From positions 1 to 64,000 of the forward strand of contig JAEESS010000006.1 in NCBI GenBank assembly GCA_016286445.1: a stretch of DNA of 64,000 nucleotides, written 5' to 3'. The stretch is from Bacillota bacterium (GTDB lineage: Bacteria > Bacillota > Clostridia > Christensenellales > CAG-138). The notes below the pieces were generated by a model. That model searched no databases. It was given only the letters and a program-made list of their open reading frames with translations, and was not told the DNA's origin. The position numbers and the translations under genes are program-made. Of the stretch, positions 56,222 to 64,000 are shown one piece after another. Position 1 is the first letter of the stretch; the number at the start of each line of letters is the position of its first letter.

Positions 56222-57092
56222 CGGCGCAACCAAAAGCCTCCCTTGTGCAAAGGGAGGTGGATCGGCGAAGCCGAGACGGAGGGATTGTCGATGAATTGCG
56301 CCTTGCGGCGCACGATATACGGTGCATGACACCCCCTCATCACCGCTTCGCGGAGCTTCTCCACCCTGAAGGGGGTGAAGCCTCTGCGTGTGCCATCCCA
56401 AAAGCCTTCCCCCTGTTATGGGGAAGGTGTCACGACGAAGGAGTGACGGATGAGGAGTAAACGCGGAAAAGCGTCTGCTTTTCGCGGATCCGTAAATTGC
56501 CTTGCGGCGAGATATGCACTTTGCAGCGTATGATATGCCTTGCAGCACATAACACCCCCTCATCACCGCTTCGCGGAGCTTCTCCACCCTGAAGGGGGCG
56601 AAGCCTCTGCGTGTGCCATCCCAAAAGCTTTCCCCCTGTTATGGGGAAGGTGTCACGACGAAGGAGTGACGGATGAGGAGCGCATGCGGAAAAGCGTCAG
56701 CTTTTCGCGGAGGAATCGTGCAGCTGCACATGAATTGTGTCAGAGCCGCATGAATCGTGCTTGGCACATATTCTGACTACCCCTCAGTCAGCAAAGCTGA
56801 CAGCTCCCCTGACAAGGGGAGCTCGAGAATCACGCCAACGCTGACCTTCCTCTGATGAGGAAGGTGTCACCAAAGGTGACGAAAGGAGAGAAGAATTGCG
56901 CCTTGCGGCGCACGATATACGGTGCATGACACCCCCTCATCATCGCTTCGCGGAGCTTCTCCACCCTGAAGGGGGCGAAGCCTCTGCGTGCACCATCCCA
57001 AAGGCCTTCCCCTTGGGTGGGGAAGGCGGTGAGAAACGAGCGGGATGAGGTAAAGCTGTGTATGGGACGCCGACCCCGGCGTCCCGTTCACG
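56222..57092. repeat. large mosaic intergenic repeat cluster (~870 bp)
   Basis: Three copies of the ACCCCCTCATCAcCGCTTCGCGGAGCTTCTCCACCCTGAAGGGGG module and two of the CTTCCCCCTGTTATGGGGAAGGTGTCACGACGAAGGAGTGACGGATGAGGAG module, plus GGGACGCCGACCCCGGCGTCCCGT shared with ~54.7 kb. Confidence 0.9.
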
Positions 57093-57099
57093 AATGAAT

Positions 57100-57993
57100 T
57101 TACCGGATCAGCTTCGATGCGAGCGCGTTCGCAAGCTGCAGATAGTAGCCGAAGCGTTCGTCGTCGCGGGCGTCGTAGCGGTTGCCGAGCATGATCCACT
57201 CGCAGTATTCGTAAAACAGAAAATGATCAAGCGCACGGCGATAGTCCGAATAGGCTATGCCGTGCTTTTTCGGCAGGTGCTCGTAGTAGTATTCGATCGC
57301 AAACTCGCGGTCCTCATGCGAGAGATAAAAATACGCGTTCCGGTCCTCGCGCCCATGCGCGATCAGCCGCGCAAACGCGGACAGGTATGGCAGCACGCCG
57401 CCGTATTCCCAGTCGATCAGCACTGCGCGTTCGTCATTCGCAAGCACATTGATCGGCAGCAGATCGTCGTGGCAGAGCGCCCGCGGCGTTTCCGAAAAGA
57501 CGCGCCGAAACGCCGCATACGCGCGTTCGAGCAAGTCCGATCCGAGGTATTTTCCGCGGTTTTCAATGCCCTTTATCGCCATGTCCATCGTGACGCAGAC
57601 GTCATATAGGTCCTCACGCTGCCAGTATTCCTCCTGCGAGGCTGTAAGCGCGTCGAGCGCACAAACGAGACGCTTCCGGTCGCAGATGCGCAGATCGTGC
57701 AGGGGAACGTATTCGGTGAGAAAATAATCGTCGCCGTTGTACCGGCATGCGCCCAAAGCTGCGGGGACGTACGGCTTTTTCTCCGCAAAGAAGCTGCGGT
57801 AGACCGGAAGCTCGTATGCCTTCGCGCGCTTCAGCACGCAAGGCGGCTCGGCGTCGATCTTCCACACGGCGTATTCGGCGCCGTCCTCGTCCGAGGTGAA
57901 CGCGGAGATCGCGCCGTCCGCGACGGCTTCGATGCCGAGCAATGAAAGGATTTCCCGTAATTCCCCGATCGACGGCTTTATCTTCTCCTCCAT
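57100..57993 (-). CDS. aminoglycoside phosphotransferase / choline kinase-like family protein
   Basis: MEEKIKPSIGELREILSLLGIEAVADGAIS...; ALCHDDLLPINVLANDERAVLIDWEYGGVLPYLSAFARLI (HxDxxxxN...DxE). Confidence 0.85.
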   Translation of the reverse strand: MEEKIKPSIGELREILSLLGIEAVADGAISAFTSDEDGAEYAVWKIDAEPPCVLKRAKAYELPVYRSFFAEKKPYVPAALGACRYNGDDYFLTEYVPLHDLRICDRKRLVCALDALTASQEEYWQREDLYDVCVTMDMAIKGIENRGKYLGSDLLERAYAAFRRVFSETPRALCHDDLLPINVLANDERAVLIDWEYGGVLPYLSAFARLIAHGREDRNAYFYLSHEDREFAIEYYYEHLPKKHGIAYSDYRRALDHFLFYEYCEWIMLGNRYDARDDERFGYYLQLANALASKLIR

Positions 57994-58151
57994 AGCGTCC
58001 TCCCGATGTGTTTTCCGATGTACCGCCATTCTATCACAAAACCCGCGCCGTACGCAACGCGAATATATTTTTTGAACGGCGCAAAACGGGGTGACAGGAC
58101 GATCGCGGCATGATACAATGAACACAGAATCATAGGAAAGGCGGACACGGC

Positions 58152-60113
58152 ATGGAACAGCTGACGGACATGAAGTATCTGAAACTTCTCGCGCACGAGT
58201 ACCCGACGATCGCGGAGGTCTCCACGGAGATCATCAACCTGAAGGCGATCCTGAACCTTCCGAAGGGCACGGAGCATTTCATTTCGGACATTCACGGCGA
58301 ATATGAAGCGTTCATCCATATGCTGAAGAACGCGTCCGGCGTGATCCGCAAAAAGATCGACATCCTCTTTGAAAACTCTGTGACCGAGTCGGAGCGCAAC
58401 ACGCTTGCGACGCTGATTTACTATCCGCGCCAGAAGCTGGATCTTCTGAAGCGCGCGGGCGTCGTCAATGCGGAATGGTACAAGATCACGCTTCGGCGCA
58501 TGGTCGAGGTCTGCCGTTTCTCCGCGGCAAAGTACACGCGCAGCAAGGTCCGCAAAGCGCTGCCTGAGGATTACGCCTACATCATCGACGAGCTTCTGCA
58601 CGCGATCGAGACCGAGGACAAGGTCCGCTACAACAACGAGATCATCCGCTCGATCATCGAGACCGAGCAGGCGGACGCGCTGATCGTGGCGCTAAGTAAC
58701 CTCATCCAGCGGCTCGTCATCGACCGGCTGCACATCGTCGGCGACGTGTTCGACCGCGGCCCCGGCGCGCACATCATCATGGACCGGCTGCTTTCCTATC
58801 ATAATGTGGATATCCAGTGGGGCAATCACGACATCCTGTGGATGGGCGCCTCCGCGGGCAACCGCGCGCTCATCGCGACCGCAATCATCAATTCGCTGAA
58901 ATACGGCAACGTCGACACGATCGAGGACGGCTACGGCATTTCGCTCTCACCGCTTCTGAAGTTCGCGCTCGAAACATACGGCGACGATCCCTGCACGAAG
59001 TTCCTCCCGCGCGAGGTCGGCGACGCGCACCACGACAATCCCGAGATGATCGCCAAGATGCACAAGGCGATGGCGATCATCCTGTTCAAGCTGGAGGGGC
59101 AGATCATCGAAAAGAACCCCGACTATCACATGGAGCATCGCCGCATGCTGCACCGTGTGGACTATGAGCGCGGAACGATGGTCATCGACGGCGTCGAGTA
59201 CGAGCTTGCCGACAAGCGGTTCCCGACCGTGCTGCCCTCCGATCCGTATGTGCTGACCGAGGAGGAGGAGGACCTCATGGACAAGCTGCGCACGGCGTTC
59301 TATCACTCCGGCAAGATCCGCGAGCATACGAAGTTCCTGTTCTCGCACGGCAGCATGTATCTCGTGTGCAACGGCAACCTCCTGTTCCACGGCTGCGTGC
59401 CCGCAAACCCGGACGGCACATTCGCGTCCGTCACGATCGACGGCAAAGAATACGCGGGCAAAGCGCTGTTCGACAAGGCGGACGCGCTGGTGCGCCAGGG
59501 CTTTTTCACCAAGTGGGGCACGCCCGAACGCGAGCAGGGGCTCGACTTCTTCTGGTACATGTGGTGCGGCACCAATTCGCCGCTCTTCGGCAAGGACAAG
59601 ATGACGACGTTCGAGCGCTACTTCATCGACGACAAGGCGACGCACGAGGAGCACAAGAACCCGTACTTCAAGCTCGCCGAGCATGAGGACTTTGCGATCA
59701 AGATCCTCGAAGAGTTCGGGCTTTCCGGCGATCCCGATTCGCACATCATCAACGGACATGTGCCGGTCAAGATCAAGAAGGGCGAATCCCCGATCAAGGC
59801 GAACGGCAGGATCTTCGTCATCGACGGCGGCATGTCCAAGGCGTACCAGTCGCAGACGGGCATTGCGGGCTACACGCTGATCTACAACTCGCAGCACATG
59901 ATCCTTTCGTGCCACGACCCGTTCGTCACGGTCAACGAGGCGATCCGCGCCGAGGTGGATATCCATTCCACGCAGCAGATCGTCTATACGCCGCACACCA
60001 GAAAGCGCGTTGCGGACACCGACGTCGGCAAGACGCTCACCGAGCGCATCGACGACCTTACGCGCCTGCTCGCCGCGTACCGCTCCGGCGCGATCAAGGA
60101 GCATTCGAGATAA
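58152..60113 (+). CDS. fbp: fructose-1,6-bisphosphatase class III
   Basis: EHFISDIHGEYEAFIHMLKNASGVIRKKIDILF...DRLHIVGDVFDRGPGAHIIMDRLLSYHNVDIQWGNHDILWMGASAG...INGHVPVKIKKGESPIKANGRIFVIDGGMSKAYQ. Confidence 0.96.
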   Translation: MEQLTDMKYLKLLAHEYPTIAEVSTEIINLKAILNLPKGTEHFISDIHGEYEAFIHMLKNASGVIRKKIDILFENSVTESERNTLATLIYYPRQKLDLLKRAGVVNAEWYKITLRRMVEVCRFSAAKYTRSKVRKALPEDYAYIIDELLHAIETEDKVRYNNEIIRSIIETEQADALIVALSNLIQRLVIDRLHIVGDVFDRGPGAHIIMDRLLSYHNVDIQWGNHDILWMGASAGNRALIATAIINSLKYGNVDTIEDGYGISLSPLLKFALETYGDDPCTKFLPREVGDAHHDNPEMIAKMHKAMAIILFKLEGQIIEKNPDYHMEHRRMLHRVDYERGTMVIDGVEYELADKRFPTVLPSDPYVLTEEEEDLMDKLRTAFYHSGKIREHTKFLFSHGSMYLVCNGNLLFHGCVPANPDGTFASVTIDGKEYAGKALFDKADALVRQGFFTKWGTPEREQGLDFFWYMWCGTNSPLFGKDKMTTFERYFIDDKATHEEHKNPYFKLAEHEDFAIKILEEFGLSGDPDSHIINGHVPVKIKKGESPIKANGRIFVIDGGMSKAYQSQTGIAGYTLIYNSQHMILSCHDPFVTVNEAIRAEVDIHSTQQIVYTPHTRKRVADTDVGKTLTERIDDLTRLLAAYRSGAIKEHSR

Positions 60114-60197
60114 CCGCCGGTCTGCTGCGTTCCATTACAGAGGAGCCGTCGCGCGCATTCCAAAGCTTTGATCCGACAACAGACCGCGCGTCGCCGG

Positions 60198-60347
60198 CAT
60201 TCCACGCAGCAGACCGTCTATACGCCGCACACCAGAAAGCGTGTTGCAGATACGGACGTCGGCAAAACGCTCACCGAGCGCATCGACGACCTTACGCGCC
60301 TGCTCGGCGCGTACCGCTCCGGCGCGATCAAGGAGCATTCGAGATAG
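60198..60347 (+). pseudogene. 150-bp partial second copy of the fbp 3' end
   Basis: HSTQQTVYTPHTRKRVADTDVGKTLTERIDDLTRLLGAYRSGAIKEHSR*; matches 59964-60113 at constant 234-nt offset, same frame, differences mostly at third codon positions. Confidence 0.9.
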
Positions 60348-60552
60348 GGAATCGCATACACCGCACGCATATTTATTTGCATATTCATCGAATACGGCGC
60401 GCTTCTATGCGACAAAAATGGGACGATATACCACAATTTACAAAAATGAATGCGTTTCCGAGCGACTTTATGCACTTTTGCGTTTGCCTTTTCGGGAACG
60501 CATTGGTATAATAATATACGGAGTTATACTCATTTTGAGGAGGACTGTAGTC

Positions 60553-63282
60553 ATGAAGAAATGGATATCCCTTTTGCTTTGCATCCTGATGATGCTGACG
60601 CTTCTGCCCGCGGCGATCGCGGAGGAGCAGGCGGACGGCGCCGAAGTGACCGAACCGGCGGCTGAGCCGGAAGAGACGCTGGAGGCGGAAGAGCCGGAAG
60701 AAGCGCCCGAAGCGGAAGAGCCGGAAGAGGCGCCCGAAGCGGAAGAACCGGAAGAGACGCCGGAAGAGCCGGTCATGCCGGAAGAACCGGAAGAGACGCC
60801 GGAAGAGCCGGTCATGCCGGAAGAACCGGAAGAGACGCCGGAAGAGCCGGTCGCGCCCGAACAGCCCGCAGCGCCGGGAGAGCCGATCGTGCCCGGAGAG
60901 ACCGACGAAAATCCGGATGCGATTCTGGTCCCGATTGATGAGGACATCGAAGCGGTCGTCAGCATCAATGTGAAGAACTTCCCGGACGAGAACTTCCGCA
61001 ACTGGGTCATTCAGAACCTTGCCACGGGCAAGACCACGATGACGCAGTCGCAGGCAGACGCGGTCGACAAGATCGACTGCAGTGGCAAGAGCATCGGCTC
61101 GCTGAAGGGCATTGCGCAGTTCAAGAATCTGAAGATCCTGTGCTGCAACAACAACAACATCACCGCGCTGGACCTCCAGGGCAACAAGAAACTGGAACAG
61201 CTGGAGTGCAAGAACAACAAGCTGACCACGCTGAACGTTTCCGGCTGTGCGGATCTCGTCAAGCTGGACTGCACAGGCAACAGCATCGGCACGCTTTCGC
61301 TGATCTCCAACAAAAAGCTCAAGGAGCTGTATGCGAGCAATAACAGGCTCACGAAGCTGATCACTGACAACGTCACGACGCTGGAGGTCGTTTATGCCAG
61401 CAACAACTCGCTGTCCACGATCGGCAACATCAAGAACAACGCGAACCTTCGCATGCTGTCCGTCAACAGCAACAAGCTCTCCACGCTGGAGCTTGAAAAG
61501 CTCACCAAGCTGGAAACGCTCTATGCGGCGGGCAACAAGCTTTCAAAGCTGGATCTCTCGAAGAACCCGCTCCTTACGGACGTCAATCTGAAGGACAACA
61601 GCCTGAGCACGCTGGACCTTACGAAGAACGGCAATATCACGTCGCTGGACCTGACATCGAACGGACTGAAGAAGGTGGACCTCACCCCGTGCACGCTTCT
61701 TCAAAAAGCGATGCTCAGCGACAACGGGCTCACGTCGCTCGACCTGACGAAGTGCGGCAATCTCATTGAGCTCCAGTGCGAGAACAACTCTCTCGTCACG
61801 CTGGACCTCTCCGCGAATAAATATATTGAAACGCTGAATCTTAAGTCGAACAAGCTCGGCGCTCTTGATCTGTCACTCAATACGGAGCTCATCAGCCTGT
61901 ATGTGAGCAACAACAAGCTCTGCAGCCTGGACGTCGGCGGACTGGGAAAAATGCGCAATCTGAACTGCGCCAACAACCGCATCTACGAGCTGGACGTCAG
62001 CAGCTGCTCGGCGCTCGAAAACCTTGACTGCAGAAACAACCAGATCAACACGATAAATCTGACCTCTGCGGCGAAGTTGCGCAAGCTGTACTGCCAGAAC
62101 AACCGTCTCGAGAAGCTCGATCCGAGCGCATGTACGGATCTGGAGACCTTAAACTGCGGCAACAACTTCCTGAGAGCGCTGCATCTGACCGCCAACACGA
62201 AGCTGGCAGATGTTTCGATCGCTCCGCAGACCACGACCGACCGTCTGTACTACAACATCGTCGGCGGCAAGTATGTGTTTGACATGGCGACCTCGTCGAC
62301 GTCGTTCCTCCCGGATACGGAGAAGGCGAACATCAAGGCGTACAGCAGTGCGTACACCTATGATTCCGGCACGGGCAAGATGACCATGCCGAGCCTCGTA
62401 TCGGAGTTCCCGTACTACTTCAACACCGGCAAGGGCGACATGATGGTCACCGTCAAGCGCAGCTTCAACGCCAACTTCACGCTGCAGTTTGCGAGCGGCG
62501 CCGTTGAAGTCAAGAACGGCGAGAAGTACGTCGTTTACACCGGCGGCGAAGTGCGTCCGGACTTCATCGTGAAGACGGACGGCGGCAACACGGTCGACAG
62601 CTACTACTACGATTATAAGTACGTCAACAACGTCGACCCCGGCACGGCAACGCTGCAGGTTTGGATGAAAGGACACGCCACCGTTAAGAAGCTGACCTTC
62701 ATGATCTATCTCCGCGGTACGGAAGCCATGACGATCGAGAACGTCACGGGCGGCATTAAGCTCAAGTGGGAGCCTGTCGACGGCGCAGTGGGCTATGTCA
62801 TCTATCGCCGCGCGTGGGGCAGCACGACCGGCGGCTGGACGATCTTTGACCGCTGGAACAATACCACCAGTACGACCTATACGGACACGAAGGTCTATGC
62901 CGGCACGCGGTACCAGTACGGCGTCAAGGCGTACTATATCGACGCGTACCACGGACTCGGTCTGGTCGGCGTTCTGAAGACGACCGTCCGCATCACCACC
63001 CGTACGCTTCTCAGCGCCACGGCGGGTGCGAACCAGGTCACCGGCAAGTGGGGCGCAAGCTACGTCTTCACGGGCTATCAGCTGGAGGTTGCGACCGACT
63101 CGGCGTTCACCAAGAATCTCAAAGCCGTTAAGTTTGCCGACTGGGAGATCACCAAGGGCACGATCAAGGGCCTGAAGGCGGACACCACCTACTATGTACG
63201 CGTACGTTCGTATCACGAGTTTGAAGGCATGACCTACTTCGGCGAATGGTCGAATTACAAGTACTGCAAGACCCCGAAATAA
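60553..63282 (+). CDS. secreted leucine-rich-repeat surface protein with E/P-rich repeats and C-terminal Fn3-like region
   Basis: MKKWISLLLCILMMLTLLPAAIAEEQ signal peptide; EEPEETPEEPVMP repeats; LKILCCNNNNITALDLQGNKKLEQLECKNNKLTTLNVSGCADLVKLDCTGN LRRs; C-term IENVTGGIKLKWEPVDGAVGYVIYRRAW... Fn3-like. Confidence 0.9.
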   Translation: MKKWISLLLCILMMLTLLPAAIAEEQADGAEVTEPAAEPEETLEAEEPEEAPEAEEPEEAPEAEEPEETPEEPVMPEEPEETPEEPVMPEEPEETPEEPVAPEQPAAPGEPIVPGETDENPDAILVPIDEDIEAVVSINVKNFPDENFRNWVIQNLATGKTTMTQSQADAVDKIDCSGKSIGSLKGIAQFKNLKILCCNNNNITALDLQGNKKLEQLECKNNKLTTLNVSGCADLVKLDCTGNSIGTLSLISNKKLKELYASNNRLTKLITDNVTTLEVVYASNNSLSTIGNIKNNANLRMLSVNSNKLSTLELEKLTKLETLYAAGNKLSKLDLSKNPLLTDVNLKDNSLSTLDLTKNGNITSLDLTSNGLKKVDLTPCTLLQKAMLSDNGLTSLDLTKCGNLIELQCENNSLVTLDLSANKYIETLNLKSNKLGALDLSLNTELISLYVSNNKLCSLDVGGLGKMRNLNCANNRIYELDVSSCSALENLDCRNNQINTINLTSAAKLRKLYCQNNRLEKLDPSACTDLETLNCGNNFLRALHLTANTKLADVSIAPQTTTDRLYYNIVGGKYVFDMATSSTSFLPDTEKANIKAYSSAYTYDSGTGKMTMPSLVSEFPYYFNTGKGDMMVTVKRSFNANFTLQFASGAVEVKNGEKYVVYTGGEVRPDFIVKTDGGNTVDSYYYDYKYVNNVDPGTATLQVWMKGHATVKKLTFMIYLRGTEAMTIENVTGGIKLKWEPVDGAVGYVIYRRAWGSTTGGWTIFDRWNNTTSTTYTDTKVYAGTRYQYGVKAYYIDAYHGLGLVGVLKTTVRITTRTLLSATAGANQVTGKWGASYVFTGYQLEVATDSAFTKNLKAVKFADWEITKGTIKGLKADTTYYVRVRSYHEFEGMTYFGEWSNYKYCKTPK

Positions 63283-63518
63283 ATAAAAACGCAATGCGCG
63301 CCGCTCCGGATTCCGGGGCGGCGCCGTTTTTCTCCGCCGCAAAGGAAAGAAATGCCGCACCGCGCCGCCGGACGAAAGTTCCGGCAGAAAAAACTGTTCC
63401 GAAACCGTCGAAAAACAGCAAATGCCGATTGACTTTTCGAAGGCATTTTGGTACAATAACATTGATGTTGGACATCCTTGAATGGTTGTCCGACAACTAA
63501 AGAGAGGTACGACCGCGT

Positions 63519-64000
63519 ATGAAGGATTATTGGGTTTTGCTCGGTGCGTTCGGCAGCGGAAAAAGCGAGCTTGCGCTGAACATGGCGATCGCCGCCGCGA
63601 AGCAGGGACCCTGTACGCTGGTCGACCTCGACGTCATCAACCCGTATTTCCGCACCAGCGAGCGCGGCGACGTTCTTACGCCTGCCGGCGTCGAGCTGAT
63701 CATGCCCCCGTATGCTCTGGAAAAAATCGAAATCATGTCGCTTTCCGCCCGTGTGTACTCTGCGTTTGCACCGGGAGAGGGAAGCGTTTTTTTCGACATC
63801 GGCGGCGACCATGTCGGTTCGATCGCGCTGGGGCAGTACAAGCAGCACTTTGCGAAGATCCCGAAGGAAAACCTGCACGTCCTGTTCATTCTGAACCCGA
63901 TGCGCCCGACGGCGGCGGATCTTGAAAGCGCGTACACAACGCTCGAAAAGATCCAGTTCGTGTCGCGGCTCAACGTCACGGGTCTGGTCAACAACGCGAA
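63519..64000 (+). CDS. P-loop ATPase (CobQ/ParA/MinD-like), runs off window end
   Basis: MKDYWVLLGAFGSGKSELALNMAIAAAKQGPCTLVDLDVINPYFRTSERGDVLTPAGVELIMPPYALEKIEIMSLSARVYSAFAPGEGSVFFDIGGDHVGSIALGQY...; truncated at window end. Confidence 0.75.
   Translation, partial: MKDYWVLLGAFGSGKSELALNMAIAAAKQGPCTLVDLDVINPYFRTSERGDVLTPAGVELIMPPYALEKIEIMSLSARVYSAFAPGEGSVFFDIGGDHVGSIALGQYKQHFAKIPKENLHVLFILNPMRPTAADLESAYTTLEKIQFVSRLNVTGLVNNA

Noticed and set aside
56222-57092. CRISPR array
   Set aside because: Repeats are long mosaic palindromic modules without uniform repeat/spacer spacing, and no cas genes are present.

Overview
The window is a 64-kb chromosomal segment from a moderately GC-rich Firmicute, probably a Clostridia-type anaerobe (inferred from gene content and GC-biased codon usage). 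Most of it is housekeeping: trmL, rpmB, an opp-type peptide ABC operon, rpmG-secE-nusG-rplK-rplA, two oligoendopeptidases, prfB, hpf, secA, ktrBA and trkHA K+ systems, a dlt-like operon, and class III fbp. The items most worth a second look are: (1) an opp operon whose OppC-like permease carries a complete 7-bladed RCC1-like propeller in its first extracytoplasmic loop, and whose OppF-like ATPase carries a ~190-aa coiled-coil insertion; (2) five tandem, overlapping genes for ~50-aa single-pass membrane paralogs with K-rich tails; (3) a ~260-nt highly structured, promoter-equipped non-coding RNA candidate beside hpf/raiA; (4) genes bracketed by duplicated terminators; (5) a diverged, mostly synonymous partial copy of the fbp 3' end; (6) a frameshifted acyltransferase; (7) mosaic intergenic repeats; (8) an unusual multi-TM SecE; (9) a dlt-like operon with a GDC-motif SGNH protein. 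No rRNA, tRNA, CRISPR array, IS or prophage was recognised. All calls come from reading the sequence and ORF track; no database search was run.
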